Shown: positions 24,380 through 33,825, numbered from the stretch's first letter. The stretch: DNA of 64,000 nucleotides from Candidatus Microbacterium phytovorans (GCA_029202445.1 CP119321.1:2046001-2110000); one strand, 5' to 3'. Notes: generated by a model not told the origin, from the sequence alone. Translations and numbers: made by a program.

Positions 24380-26113
24380 GTGCGGCGGTCTCACGATCGA
24401 CTGGGCAGCGCGATCCGCGCCCTCCTCGTGCTCACGATCGTCGTGAACGTGATCTTCTTCGCCGGGCTCATGCTCCCGGGCGACCCGTCACCGGAGATCA
24501 TCGACATCGCGATCCCCATCCTGGCTCAGTGGGCACCGGTCGGCGTCTTCTGGCTCGTCGCCGTGCGCACCCGGTTCGCGCGTCCGGAGGTCGTGCTCGC
24601 GGCGGCGGGCGTGACGTGCAACGCGGCGGCAGACACGTTCTATGCGCTCGCGATGGACTCCTCGGGCGAGCTGCCCTCACCGTCGCCTGCCGACATCGGC
24701 TACCTCCTCTACTACCCCCTCATCCTCGCCGCCCTCCTCGTCCTCGTCGTCCGCCAGTCGCAGGGATCGCTGAGGTCGGCCCTCTTCGACGGCGCCGTGG
24801 CATCCCTGGGCGCCGCCGCGGTACTCGCCGTCATCCTCGGACCCGTGTTCACGGATGCCGCGAGCGGCACGAGCGTGCTCGGCAACGCGATCGCCGGCCT
24901 CTATCCGCTCTTCGACCTCATCCTCATCACCGCCGTCGTCGCGATCTCCGCCTCCCCCGCGCTGAGGACCGGGACGCGATGGCCGTTCCTCGTCGCCGGG
25001 TTCCTCCTCTTCACGGGGGCCGACATCGCCTATGCGCTCCTCACGCGTGCCGGCGCCTACGCGGCGGGTACGCCTCTCGACGCGCTGTGGACGATGGGGG
25101 TCGCGTGCCTGGCGATCTGGGTCGAGGGGGTCATGCGGCTCCCCGCCGACACGCGGACGCCGGCGCCCGAGGCGCGGGTGATGCCGGTGCCGGCGCTCGC
25201 CGTGCTGGCGGGCCTGGCCGTGCTCCTCATCGCCACCCAGACGCCCGTCTCCCCCGTCGCCCTGATTCTCGCCGCCGCCACCGTGGTGCTCGCGGCCGTT
25301 TCGGTCATGTCGCGCCACGCGGCCACCTCCCGCCTGCTCCGCAGCCGGGAGCGGCTGGTCACCGAGCTGCAGGCGCTGGACAAGGCCAAGAGCGACATGA
25401 TCCACACGATGAGCCACGAGATGCGTACACCGTTGACGTCGATCCTCGGCTACCTCGACCTCGTGCTGGACGACGACCTCTCCGCCGAGACGCAGGCCCG
25501 CCTCCATGTCGTCGAGCGCCACGCTCGCCGGTTGCAGGATCTCGCTGCCAACATGCTCATGCTTACCCGCCTCGACGCGGGCGACGATCATGCCGTCTCC
25601 ACCCCGGTGAAGGTCGAGCGGATGCTGCGCCGTGTCGAGGCGTCGGCGCGCCACCTCGCGCAGTCGCGGCAGGTGGAACTTCGGGTCAGCGCCGACGGCG
25701 CGCACACGGTGTCGGGCGATGAGGGCGAGCTCGAACTCGCGCTGGCACACGTCGTGGACAACGCCGTGAAGTTCACCCCCGCGCACGGCAGCGTCGACGT
25801 CGACGTGCGCACGACCGCCGGTTCGGACGGCACACCGCACGCGACGGTCACCGTCACCGACACCGGGATGGGGATCTCTCCGGACGATCTCCCGCGCGTG
25901 TTCGACCGCTTCTTCCGCGGCTCCCACGCGCAGGAGCACGCGGTGCAGGGCAGCGGCCTCGGGCTCGCCATCGCGCGCGAGATCGCCCGCGGCCACGGCG
26001 GGGACGTCACGATCTCGTCGGAGCTCGGGCACGGCACGGCGGTGCGTGTCGACCTCCCGTTACAGCCGCCGCCGGCCCTCGGCTCGTCTCCGCGGCCGGT
26101 GCCGGATCGCTAG
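24380..26113 (+). CDS. Multi-helix membrane sensor histidine kinase, no adjacent response regulator
   Basis: Sensor kinase of 577 residues. The N-terminal half (to about residue 320) is a membrane domain of roughly ten helices separated by short loops, including SPSPADIGYLLYYPLILAAL, a pattern seen in actinobacterial proteins of unknown sensing role. Then comes the HisKA domain KSDMIHTMSHEMRTPLTSIL with its phospho-His, and an ATPase domain with AHVVDNAVKFTPAHG (N box), DTGMGI, DRFFRG (F box) and GSGLGLAIAREI. GTG 24380 is chosen because GAGGGGAGG lies just upstream; ATG 24344 is 12 codons earlier. No response-regulator gene neighbours it. Its stop overlaps the convergent esterase stop by the palindrome CTAG. 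Confidence 0.9.
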   Translation: MRRSHDRLGSAIRALLVLTIVVNVIFFAGLMLPGDPSPEIIDIAIPILAQWAPVGVFWLVAVRTRFARPEVVLAAAGVTCNAAADTFYALAMDSSGELPSPSPADIGYLLYYPLILAALLVLVVRQSQGSLRSALFDGAVASLGAAAVLAVILGPVFTDAASGTSVLGNAIAGLYPLFDLILITAVVAISASPALRTGTRWPFLVAGFLLFTGADIAYALLTRAGAYAAGTPLDALWTMGVACLAIWVEGVMRLPADTRTPAPEARVMPVPALAVLAGLAVLLIATQTPVSPVALILAAATVVLAAVSVMSRHAATSRLLRSRERLVTELQALDKAKSDMIHTMSHEMRTPLTSILGYLDLVLDDDLSAETQARLHVVERHARRLQDLAANMLMLTRLDAGDDHAVSTPVKVERMLRRVEASARHLAQSRQVELRVSADGAHTVSGDEGELELALAHVVDNAVKFTPAHGSVDVDVRTTAGSDGTPHATVTVTDTGMGISPDDLPRVFDRFFRGSHAQEHAVQGSGLGLAIAREIARGHGGDVTISSELGHGTAVRVDLPLQPPPALGSSPRPVPDR

Positions 26114-27105
26114 GGGGCGGGCGCAGCCAGCGCGCGGGTCAGGAACTCGTCGCGCACGGCGCGCGAGGCCCGGCTGATGGCCGCATCGGAGTACATGCCG
26201 TCGAAGCCGTGGAAGCCGCCGCCCCACATGTGGAGGTCGACGCTCACCCCCGCCGCCGACAGTCGCTGCGCGTAGTCGAGGATCTCGTCCCGGAAGGTCT
26301 CGACCGAGCCGCAGTCGATGTAGGTGCGCGGGAGGCCCCCGAGGTCCTGGGCGCGCGCCGGTGCGGCGTAGGCCGAGACCTCGTCACCGCCGCGGCGATC
26401 GCCGAGGAGCGCGGTCCATCCGAACTCGTTCGACTCGCGGTCCCACCCGCCCTCGTCCAGCAGCATCTGCGAACTGTGGGTGGTCATCCGGTCGTCGAGC
26501 ATGGGGCACAGCAGGATCTGGTGCGACAGCGCCGGGGCGCCTCGGTCGCGGGCCATGAGCGCGGTACCGGCGGCGAGGCCGCCACCGGCGCTCATCCCGA
26601 AGACCATGAGCCGCTCCGGGTCCACGCCGAGCTCCTCGGCGTGCGCGGCGAGCCAGAGGAGTGCCGCGTAGCAGTCCTCCACGGGCGCGGGGTCGGGATG
26701 CTCGGGCGCGAGCCGGTAGTCGACGGAGACCGCGACGGCCTCGCCCGCCGAGACGCGGGGAAGCAGATGCATGTCGGGACCCTGCCGGGCGGTGCCCACC
26801 ACCATGCCGCCGCCGTGGATGTAGAGGATCCCCGGCACCGGCGCCGACGCTCCCGCGGGACGCAGCACGAGAAGCGGTACGTCGGGCGCACCGTTCAGCC
26901 CGGGCGCGTGGGGCTCCTCGACCACGACGGTGCCGCCGGCGGTGTAGTCGGGCTGCGGGAACTCCGGCACGCCGTCGATGAACACCTGACGGATCGCGGC
27001 GAGAGTGTCCGGCCCGACCTTGGGTCCGAAGGCCGCCATCGCCTCGAGTTGCGGCACCAGCTCGGGGTCGAAGGGGGGACGGGTGGTGACGGGGCGAGAG
27101 GTCAT
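26110..27105 (-). CDS. HSL-family alpha/beta hydrolase (esterase) 1
   Basis: Cytosolic carboxylesterase of 331 residues in the hormone-sensitive-lipase group. Oxyanion motif HGGG at 97-100 (ILYIHGGGMVV), nucleophile Ser172 in VFGMSAGGGLA, and a late catalytic His in GGGFHGFDGMY with an Asp/Glu before it. It cleaves short-chain acyl esters. It starts at 27105 overlapping the stop of the next upstream gene by four bases (ATGA) and is the last gene of a seven-gene leftward operon with the Lpl-type importer and other esterases. It probably removes acyl groups from an imported carbohydrate; the acyl type is unknown. Confidence 0.9.
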   Translation of the reverse strand: MTSRPVTTRPPFDPELVPQLEAMAAFGPKVGPDTLAAIRQVFIDGVPEFPQPDYTAGGTVVVEEPHAPGLNGAPDVPLLVLRPAGASAPVPGILYIHGGGMVVGTARQGPDMHLLPRVSAGEAVAVSVDYRLAPEHPDPAPVEDCYAALLWLAAHAEELGVDPERLMVFGMSAGGGLAAGTALMARDRGAPALSHQILLCPMLDDRMTTHSSQMLLDEGGWDRESNEFGWTALLGDRRGGDEVSAYAAPARAQDLGGLPRTYIDCGSVETFRDEILDYAQRLSAAGVSVDLHMWGGGFHGFDGMYSDAAISRASRAVRDEFLTRALAAPAP

Positions 27106-28109
27106 GGGGCTTCCTCGGTCGGGTCGGAATCGGTCAGGACGGGACGGGGCGCCAGGGCGTCGGCGAGCGCATCGAGAGCAGCCGAGACGCCGGGAACGGC
27201 GGGGACGCGGTTGAGGAACCCGTGCGGCATCCCCTCTCCGAGATGGACCGTGACGGGAACGCCGACCTCGTCGAGTTGCGCCGCGAAGAGCTCGGCGGAG
27301 GGACGGAGATCGTCCACCCCGGCGATGGCGAGACAGGTGGGAGGAAGACCGTCCAGCCGGGCCGCGCCCGGCATCGCCTCGGCCGGCACGTCGGAGATGC
27401 GACCCACGTACCCCAGGACGAGCTGCGTCACCGTGTCGGAGGTCAGCCGCAGCACGGGCGGCAACGGGGCGAGGTGGGTCGCGAGCGCCGCGTCGGGCGC
27501 GGGGTTCGGGAAGTGGAGGAACGGGTAGGCGAGGAGGAGAGCGGGCACGGGTGCTCCCTCCGCGGCGCCGGACTCTCCTCCCCGGGCGCAGCGGAGCGCG
27601 GCCGAGACGGCGAGGGCGGCGCCGGCGCTGGCCCCGCCGAGCGCGGGCGCCTCCAGACCGAGCGCGTCCTGCGCCCACCGCCAGGCCGCGACCACGTCGT
27701 CGACCGGGAGCGGATATCTCACCGACTCGGATGCCAGTCGGTAGTCGACCGATACGACCACGCTCCGCGCCCGCGCGGACAGTTCCGCCGCGACGGCATG
27801 CGCTTCGAGCATGTCGAGATCACCGAAGGCGAAGCCGCCGCCGTGCAGCCACACGAGCGGGGTGCCTGCCGGCTCCTCCGGAATGTAGACCCGCACGGCG
27901 ACCGGACAGTCCGCGGATGCCGCGTGGTCCTCGATCCTCACTCCTGGCGGAGGCGTCCACGCTTCCTCGTCGGAGAGATAGGCCTCGAAACGCTCGCGGG
28001 CCCGCGGGTCGTTCCAGAGCATGTCCATCGACAGGCCGGCGATCGACGGCAGACGGTCGGCGAAGTACGGGTGGAGGCCACCCGCACTCGACGTCTCCCC
28101 GCCCGTCAT
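27102..28109 (-). CDS. HSL-family alpha/beta hydrolase (esterase) 2
   Basis: Carboxylesterase of 335 residues, same family as its neighbour but clearly different in sequence. Oxyanion motif HGGG at 89-92 (LVWLHGGGFAFGDLDM), nucleophile Ser161 in LGGASAGAALA, late GMPHGFLN with the catalytic His. Start ATG 28109 overlaps the end of the upstream PHB-depolymerase-like gene by four bases, and its own stop overlaps the next gene. Three esterases in a row with coupled translation suggest several distinct acyl bonds to be removed from one substrate class. Confidence 0.9.
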   Translation of the reverse strand: MTGGETSSAGGLHPYFADRLPSIAGLSMDMLWNDPRARERFEAYLSDEEAWTPPPGVRIEDHAASADCPVAVRVYIPEEPAGTPLVWLHGGGFAFGDLDMLEAHAVAAELSARARSVVVSVDYRLASESVRYPLPVDDVVAAWRWAQDALGLEAPALGGASAGAALAVSAALRCARGGESGAAEGAPVPALLLAYPFLHFPNPAPDAALATHLAPLPPVLRLTSDTVTQLVLGYVGRISDVPAEAMPGAARLDGLPPTCLAIAGVDDLRPSAELFAAQLDEVGVPVTVHLGEGMPHGFLNRVPAVPGVSAALDALADALAPRPVLTDSDPTEEAP

Positions 28110-29572
28110 GCCAGCAGGTCGGCGAGGAGACGAGCCATGTTGCGGGAGAGGTCCGCATGGTGGTCGGTGACGTAGAGCACGCCGTCGCACGTGGAGGTGT
28201 GGAGTCCTCGCACGTCGCGGGCGACCCACTCCAGCGGAAGGAAGAGCTGCCCGCCGCGCTCGACGGCCTCGGCGAGCATCCCGACGACGTCGCCGTCCAC
28301 GAGGGCGACGACGCTGCCGCGCGCCACCTCCACCACGGTGCCGTCGCTCCACTCGAGCCGCCCGCGGCCGTCGCTCTCCGACGAGCGGGCGTCGAGCGCG
28401 CGCGCGACGAAGTCGAGCGGCGCATAGAGGTACGCGCCGCGCGAGATCGCGTCGCCCTGCAGACCGTGGTACTTCAGCTTGTGCCAGACGAAGGCCGCGG
28501 CGCCCAGGTCGACGACCTCTTGGTGCAGCCATGCGGAGGTCGCCCCGTCGGCGATGGCGATCGATACGTCGTCGCCGTGGCGCGGCCGGCGAGGTTCGGT
28601 GAGCTCGACCGTCCCGTCGCTGCGGCGGCGGGTGCCGGAGAAGAGATGGCTCCAGACGAACTCGGCGTCGTCCAGGGTCTGGCCGTGGTCGCGGTTCTTC
28701 ACGTCGCGGAAGACGACGGGTGCGTCTCCACCCTCGTAGAAGGCGAGGTTGTCGAGGCCGCGGATCGAGATCCGAGGCGTGCCCGAGGCTCCGTTGACCG
28801 TGCGCCAATAGTCGCGGTTCAGCGCGACTACGTCGCCGACCGGCATCCCGTAGTGCGGGGGGACGTCGTCGAGTTCGAGGCGCGTCTGCCAGACGGGCAC
28901 GGCACCGGCCCTGTTGATCACGGCTCCGCTCTCGTCGAACAGGAGCTTCGGGGCGGTCGGACCGCCGGAGCCCGCGGCGCCGGCCAGATGGTCGCCGAAG
29001 TACCGTGTGAACTGTCCCGTCATCGCGTTCCCCATCGACATGCCTTGCATGTAGACACGACCGCGATCGACGTTGTGGCTCGCGACGAGGCGATCGATCA
29101 GCGCGAGCACCAGCCGCATGTCGTGGTTCTCGTCCGGGTCGGCGGGCGGTCGGTTGAGGTAGATTCCGTCCTCGCGGACGGCGGTCGCCTGCTCGATCTG
29201 CTCCTCGGGGACGTCGATCAGCCAGAACCGGCGCAGGTGCGCATTGGGGAAGAGGACGAGGAAGCCCTCGCGCTCGGCGACCATCGTCCACGACGTGTAG
29301 ACCGCCTGACCCCACCCGGTCATATAGCCGCCGTGCATCGAGACGACCAGCGGCGTCGGGGTGTCGGCGCGGTAGCTCTCGGGCACGTAGAGGTACCACG
29401 TGTCCTCCTCGCCGTCGATGACGACGCCGGTGTGCTCCTCCAGCCGCCGCGGGTACGGCTGGGAGTTGTTGCCGTTCTCGTTGACGACGATGTCGGAGTC
29501 TTTGAGGTGCTCCGGAAGGTAGTCGCGGTTGTCGTCGTCGGGCGTGCCCGCGCGCAGCGAGATCTGAGGCAT
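28106..29572 (-). CDS. PHB-depolymerase-like esterase with copper-amine-oxidase-like C-terminal domain
   Basis: Protein of 488 residues. The N-terminal ~340 residues form a depolymerase/feruloyl-esterase type alpha/beta hydrolase: VVSMHGGYMTGW (oxyanion region, about 77-88), nucleophile Ser179 in YMQGMSMGNAMTG. The last ~130 residues (GAYLYAPLDFVA, VVALVDGDVVGMLAEA, LFLPLEWVARDV) repeat the pattern of the copper-amine-oxidase N-terminal-like fold used as a binding module in secreted enzymes. There is no signal peptide, so it acts in the cytosol unless the start is wrong. Acts with the two HSL esterases in an ABC-importer operon. The enzyme-module combination is unusual. Confidence 0.8.
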   Translation of the reverse strand: MPQISLRAGTPDDDNRDYLPEHLKDSDIVVNENGNNSQPYPRRLEEHTGVVIDGEEDTWYLYVPESYRADTPTPLVVSMHGGYMTGWGQAVYTSWTMVAEREGFLVLFPNAHLRRFWLIDVPEEQIEQATAVREDGIYLNRPPADPDENHDMRLVLALIDRLVASHNVDRGRVYMQGMSMGNAMTGQFTRYFGDHLAGAAGSGGPTAPKLLFDESGAVINRAGAVPVWQTRLELDDVPPHYGMPVGDVVALNRDYWRTVNGASGTPRISIRGLDNLAFYEGGDAPVVFRDVKNRDHGQTLDDAEFVWSHLFSGTRRRSDGTVELTEPRRPRHGDDVSIAIADGATSAWLHQEVVDLGAAAFVWHKLKYHGLQGDAISRGAYLYAPLDFVARALDARSSESDGRGRLEWSDGTVVEVARGSVVALVDGDVVGMLAEAVERGGQLFLPLEWVARDVRGLHTSTCDGVLYVTDHHADLSRNMARLLADLLA

Positions 29573-29591
29573 GACCTGTATGTCCTTCCGG

Positions 29592-30467
29592 TCAGCCCTT
29601 GACGGCGCCGACCATGATTCCGCGAGCGAAGTAGCGCTGCAGGAGGGGGTAGATGATGAGCAGGGGCAGCAGCGCGACGAACGAGATCGCCATCCGCACC
29701 GACACGGTCGGGACGTTGGAGGTCACCACCGTGCCGGTGGAGTTGTTCGAGATCGCCTGGATGTCCTGGATCATGCGGTTCAGGAACGTCTGGATGCTGA
29801 AGAGGTTCGGATCGCTCACGTAGTAGAGGCCGTTGGTCCAGTCGTTCCAGTAGCCGAGCGCGATGAACAGACCGATGGTGACGAGGATGGGCTTTCCGAG
29901 CGGGAGCACGAGCTGGAAGTAGATGCGCGCGTAGCCGGCCCCGTCGAGCTTGGCCGCCTCGTAGACCTCCGGCGGGATGTTCACCTGGTAGTAGCTGCGC
30001 ATGAGGATCACGTTGAAGGCGTTCACCAGCAGTGCCGGGAGGATGTACGCGAGCAGGGTGTTGCGGACACCGAGCGAGGACCACATGATGTACGCCGGCA
30101 CGAGACCGCCGTTGAACAGCAGCGTGAAGAACACGAGGAAGCTCAGCGTGCGACGCCCCGGCAGCTCCGGGAGCGAGAGGGCGTAGGCGAGGGTCGACGT
30201 CAGGAAGAGGCCGACCGCCGTGCCCACGACGGTGACGATGATCGTCACACCGTAGGCGCGGAAGACGGTGGCGCTGTTCTGCGCGATGAAGGAGTACGCG
30301 TCGAGGCTGAACTGCGCGGGCCAGAACGTGTAGCCGTCCTGCACGAGCGCCGACTCCGACGAGATCGACGACATGAACACCAGCAGCAGCGGGGCGATCA
30401 TCGACAGCGTGACGAGGATGAGCGCGACATGGCCCGCGATGGCGTACGCGCGCGAATGCTTGATCAC
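29592..30467 (-). CDS. Lpl-type sugar ABC permease 2 (LplC/YtcP-like)
   Basis: Membrane permease of 291 residues in the LplC/YtcP subgroup. N-terminal helix about 10-33, then FMSSISSESALVQDGY, a feature of the subgroup near residue 33-48, and the coupling loop EAAKLDGAGYARIYFQLVLPLGKP around residues 168-191. The end is RYFARGIMVGAVKG. GTG start 12 bases after the partner permease stop. No ATPase gene is in the operon. Confidence 0.92.
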   Translation of the reverse strand: MIKHSRAYAIAGHVALILVTLSMIAPLLLVFMSSISSESALVQDGYTFWPAQFSLDAYSFIAQNSATVFRAYGVTIIVTVVGTAVGLFLTSTLAYALSLPELPGRRTLSFLVFFTLLFNGGLVPAYIMWSSLGVRNTLLAYILPALLVNAFNVILMRSYYQVNIPPEVYEAAKLDGAGYARIYFQLVLPLGKPILVTIGLFIALGYWNDWTNGLYYVSDPNLFSIQTFLNRMIQDIQAISNNSTGTVVTSNVPTVSVRMAISFVALLPLLIIYPLLQRYFARGIMVGAVKG

Positions 30468-30479
30468 AGTGATTCCGAT

Positions 30480-31463
30480 CTAGAACAGAGCGCTGGCGCG
30501 CTGATACTTGCGGACGGCGGCGTTGACGGTGACGACCAGCACGAATCCGATGACGGCCTGGAAGAAGCCCGCGGCCGCGGACTGGCCGATACCGCCCGCC
30601 GAGATCAGCGTTCGGTAGACGTAGGTGTCGATCGTGGTCGTCACGTCGTAGATCGCGCCCGAGTTCCGTGGCACCTGATAGAACAGCCCGAAGTCGGAGT
30701 AGAAGATGCGACCGATCGCCAGCAGCGTCAGGGTCACGATGGTGGGAACGAGGCTCGGCAGATCGATGTGGATGACCTGCTTCCACCGGTTGGCGCCGTC
30801 GAGGGAGGCGGCCTCGTACAGCGCCCGGTCGATGCCGATCAGTCCGGCCATGAACAGGAGGGTGGAGTAGCCGACCGTCTTCCACAGGTTGACGACGATC
30901 AGGATCGTCGGCCAGTACTGGCCCTCGCTGTACCACTGGATCGGGTCGTCCGCGTAGATCGTGTTGTTGAGCAGACCGTTCTCGTGGCTGAGGAAGCCGA
31001 ACACGACATAGCTGAGGATCACCATCGACAGCGTGAACGGCAGCAGGATCGAGCTCTGATAGAGCTTGCGGAGCCGCGTGCTGGCGACGTCGTTGATCAG
31101 GATGGCGAGCCCGATCGCCACCGTCGTGGTGACCACGATGAACGCCAGGTTGTACAGCAGCGTGTTCCGGAAGATCTCCCCGGCTGCGCCGCTGGCGAAG
31201 AGGAAGCGGAAGTTGTCCCACCCCGCCCACGGGCTGAAGAAGATGCCGTCGTTGATGTTGATCCGCTTGAAGGCGGAGATGATGCCGGCCATCGGGATGT
31301 AGTTGTTGACCAGCAGGTAGATCAAGCCCGGCAGCATCAGAAGGTAGACCGGGAGGAAAGAGCGCCAGCGGACCGGACGACGCTTCTTCTCCACGTGGTG
31401 CCCGGTGAGGGCCGCGGCTTGCACGGCCCTCACCGGTTCACGGGTCACCAGCTCACTGGCCAT
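30480..31463 (-). CDS. Lpl-type sugar ABC permease 1 (LplB-like)
   Basis: Membrane permease of 327 residues, LplB subgroup. First helix about residues 35-57 (LPVYLLMLPGLIYLLVNNYIP) followed by GIISAFKRININDGI. Coupling loop EAASLDGANRWKQVIHIDLPSLVPT near residues 210-234. It overlaps the substrate-binding-protein gene by 11 bases. Codons about 10-21 contain a perfect 13-base inverted repeat (31402-31414 with 31424-31436), a strong mRNA hairpin 17 bases after the binding-protein stop. Confidence 0.92.
   Translation of the reverse strand: MASELVTREPVRAVQAAALTGHHVEKKRRPVRWRSFLPVYLLMLPGLIYLLVNNYIPMAGIISAFKRININDGIFFSPWAGWDNFRFLFASGAAGEIFRNTLLYNLAFIVVTTTVAIGLAILINDVASTRLRKLYQSSILLPFTLSMVILSYVVFGFLSHENGLLNNTIYADDPIQWYSEGQYWPTILIVVNLWKTVGYSTLLFMAGLIGIDRALYEAASLDGANRWKQVIHIDLPSLVPTIVTLTLLAIGRIFYSDFGLFYQVPRNSGAIYDVTTTIDTYVYRTLISAGGIGQSAAAGFFQAVIGFVLVVTVNAAVRKYQRASALF
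31402..31436 (-). promoter_or_regulatory. mRNA hairpin just after the Lpl binding-protein gene
   Basis: CCGGTGAGGGCCG (31402-31414) and CGGCCCTCACCGG (31424-31436) pair perfectly across a nine-base loop. It lies inside the start of the LplB-type gene, 17 bases past the binding-protein stop at 31453. No U-run follows. Same placement as the hairpins at 9671-9701 and 58237-58265. Confidence 0.65.
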
Positions 31464-32931
31464 CGAGCCACTCGTCCAGCTGACGCTGCTTCTCGTCGAT
31501 CACGCGCTGCAGACCGGCGGCGTACAGGGCGTCGTTGAACTCCTTGATGCCCGACTCGGGGTCGAGGACGCCGAAGCTGATCTGCTTCTTGTACTGCTCG
31601 TACACCGCATTGATCTGCGCGATCTCCGCAGCGACCGAGGTGGGGTCGAAGAGGAAGCCGTACGCCTGCGAGGGGGTGGCCTCCGCGTTGGCCTCCGCGT
31701 AGATCTCACCGAGGTTGGCGGGGTTGCCCTCCCACACGTGGCCGGCGAACTGGTTGGGCGAGATGAAGACGGCGCCGTTGTGGTAGCTGACGTCTCCCGG
31801 TCCCTTGCCCTCCGGGTAGCCGGCGACGCCGGGCTCGGTCTCGACCCAGTCGGTGCCCTCGACGCCCCAGTTGAGGAGGTCGTTGAACTCGCCGCTGGTG
31901 TACGCCCAGTTCAGGAACTCGAAGGCCTTGGTCTTGTCCTTGGCCGCGTTGGCGACGCTGAGGAGAGCGGCCGTCGCGGTGCTCGTGCTCTTCGGGCCGT
32001 AGCCGGAGATCGGGATGAGCTCGACGTCGTACCCCGTCAGCGACTTCACGGATGCCGCGCCGGTGGGGTTCGAGAACGTGATGTAGGAGAAGAGGTTCCC
32101 CGCCTTCATCTTGATGTGGCCCTCGTCGGTGTTCGTCGCGACGTCCTGCGACGTGTATCCCTTCTGGAACCACTCGCGGTTGATCTCGGCGAACTCGCGG
32201 TACTGGTCGGACTCGAACCAGTTCGTGACCGTCGTGGTCTGGCCCTTGTCCTCGAGCACGCCGTAGCCCGAGTCGCCCAGCGGGTCGATGTAGGAGAAGA
32301 TCTGCATGCCCATCGAGAAGGTGCCGTCGTACGCGGTCATCTCGGGGTACGCCTCCTTGACCTTGCCGAACATCTCGGTCACCTTGGCGTAGCCGGACGA
32401 GTCCTCCGCCGTGATGTCGAAGTCGTCGACGCTGTAACCGAGCTCGTCGAAGATGTCCTTGCGCACGATGAGGGCGGACGGGCTGGAGAGCTCCTTGCGG
32501 GTCGGGAACCCGATCTGGAAGTCTCCGAGCTTTCCGACGTTCGCGTCTTCGCCGAGGACTTCCTGGATGTCGCCCGTCTGCTCGGCGTAGTCGGCCGCGT
32601 TGACGATGTACTGCGCGTTGATGAACGTGCCGAAGTCCTGCTGGAACACGAACGTGATGTCCAGCGGGTCACCCGAGCTCATCATGAGCGGCAGCTTGGA
32701 GAAGTAGTCCGCGAACGAGATCGGGATCAGGTTGACGGTCATGTTGAGCTCGTCCAGCGTGAGCTCGTTGATCGCCTCCTTCAGCTCGTCGGTCGGTGCG
32801 CCGGCGATGCTGAGGTAGGCGAAGTTGACCTCGTAGGGCTGGGTGTCGTCGGCCGGGGTGCCCGAGCAGGCACTCAGCGCGAGCGCCGCGGCTGCGGTCA
32901 GCGCGACGGCGGCGGTGCGGGTGGTCTTCAT
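31453..32931 (-). CDS. Lpl-type sugar-binding lipoprotein
   Basis: Extracytoplasmic substrate-binding protein of 492 residues, LplA subgroup. Signal peptide MKTTRT plus hydrophobic core and lipobox ALSACSG (Cys at about 22). Later ELTLDELNMTVNLIPISFADYF and MMSSGDPLDITFV match the subgroup; the length is typical. AAGGAATGAC precedes the ATG. It follows the 280-residue esterase by 51 bases and precedes the two permeases. Lpl-type systems import oligosaccharides or modified sugars; here the surrounding esterases hint at an acylated ligand. Confidence 0.92.
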   Translation of the reverse strand: MKTTRTAAVALTAAAALALSACSGTPADDTQPYEVNFAYLSIAGAPTDELKEAINELTLDELNMTVNLIPISFADYFSKLPLMMSSGDPLDITFVFQQDFGTFINAQYIVNAADYAEQTGDIQEVLGEDANVGKLGDFQIGFPTRKELSSPSALIVRKDIFDELGYSVDDFDITAEDSSGYAKVTEMFGKVKEAYPEMTAYDGTFSMGMQIFSYIDPLGDSGYGVLEDKGQTTTVTNWFESDQYREFAEINREWFQKGYTSQDVATNTDEGHIKMKAGNLFSYITFSNPTGAASVKSLTGYDVELIPISGYGPKSTSTATAALLSVANAAKDKTKAFEFLNWAYTSGEFNDLLNWGVEGTDWVETEPGVAGYPEGKGPGDVSYHNGAVFISPNQFAGHVWEGNPANLGEIYAEANAEATPSQAYGFLFDPTSVAAEIAQINAVYEQYKKQISFGVLDPESGIKEFNDALYAAGLQRVIDEKQRQLDEWLDGQ

Positions 32932-32982
32932 GTCATTCCTTCTTCGTTGAACGAGTGGGTGCGGGTAGGAATCGGGTAAGGG

Positions 32983-33825
32983 TCAGAACGGGTTCGAGGG
33001 GTTGTGCTCGAGCCCGAAGAAGTCGAGGGCGCGTTGGATGGCGAGGTCCCAGAACCGCCATTCGTGGCGGTAGCCGTCGGCGATCCAGAACTCGGCATCC
33101 AGTCCGATGTCGGCGGCGTGCTCCGCGAAGGTCCGGAGGTCGCCGACGATGAGCTCGTCGTCGGAGCCGCAGGCGAACAGCATCCGCGGGAGCTCTCCGC
33201 TGCCGGCCTTCGCGTCGAGGATGCGCCAGACGTTCTCCTCGGACGCGAGGAAGGCCTCTCTCCCGCCGGCGTTGGCGACCATCCCGCGCAGCCGGTCGGC
33301 GAACATGCCGGTGCCCTCGGCGAGCAGTTCGTCGGTGAGCACTCGGTCGTATTCGACGGGGGATGCCGACAGCACCGCTGCCGCCGCGAACAGCTCCGGG
33401 TGGTTGGCGGCGAACTTCACGGTTCCGCGTCCGCCCATCGAGAGCCCGGCGATGAAGTTGTCCTCCCGGCGGTCCGACACGGGCAGCCAGCCCTGGACGA
33501 GCGGCATGAGCTCTTCGGTGAGGAAGTCGTACATGTCGTAGCCGAGCGAGAAGTCGGACCAGTTCGAGTAGTTGCTGTTGAGGGCGGACGGCATGACGAC
33601 CGCCAGCCCCTTCTCCGCGGCGTAGAGATCGATGTTGGTCCGACGCAGCCAGTCCAGGTTGTCGCCGAAGGTGCCGTGCAGCAGCCACAGCACCTTGAAA
33701 CGACGCTCCTCGCCGTAGTACTCGCGCGGCGTCTCGTCCCGCGGGCGATCCGGGAGGAGGACGGTGACGGTCGTGTTGCCGGCGAGGTGCCGACTCTCGA
33801 TCGTCCAGGTGATGACAGACACCAT
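32983..33825 (-). CDS. Esterase, S-formylglutathione-hydrolase/acetylesterase type
   Basis: Alpha/beta hydrolase of 280 residues of the esterase-D/tannase-like group. Nucleophile Ser129 in FIAGLSMGGRGTVKF, oxyanion region VLWLLHGTFGDNLDWLRR (about 45-62), late catalytic His in YRHEWRFWD. No signal peptide. The start is the ATG at 33825, behind GAGGAGGTC; an in-frame extension to 33894 lacks a ribosome site. First gene of the seven-gene leftward operon and nearest to the LacI operators. Members cleave acetyl or other short acyl esters from sugars. Confidence 0.85.
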   Translation of the reverse strand: MVSVITWTIESRHLAGNTTVTVLLPDRPRDETPREYYGEERRFKVLWLLHGTFGDNLDWLRRTNIDLYAAEKGLAVVMPSALNSNYSNWSDFSLGYDMYDFLTEELMPLVQGWLPVSDRREDNFIAGLSMGGRGTVKFAANHPELFAAAAVLSASPVEYDRVLTDELLAEGTGMFADRLRGMVANAGGREAFLASEENVWRILDAKAGSGELPRMLFACGSDDELIVGDLRTFAEHAADIGLDAEFWIADGYRHEWRFWDLAIQRALDFFGLEHNPSNPF

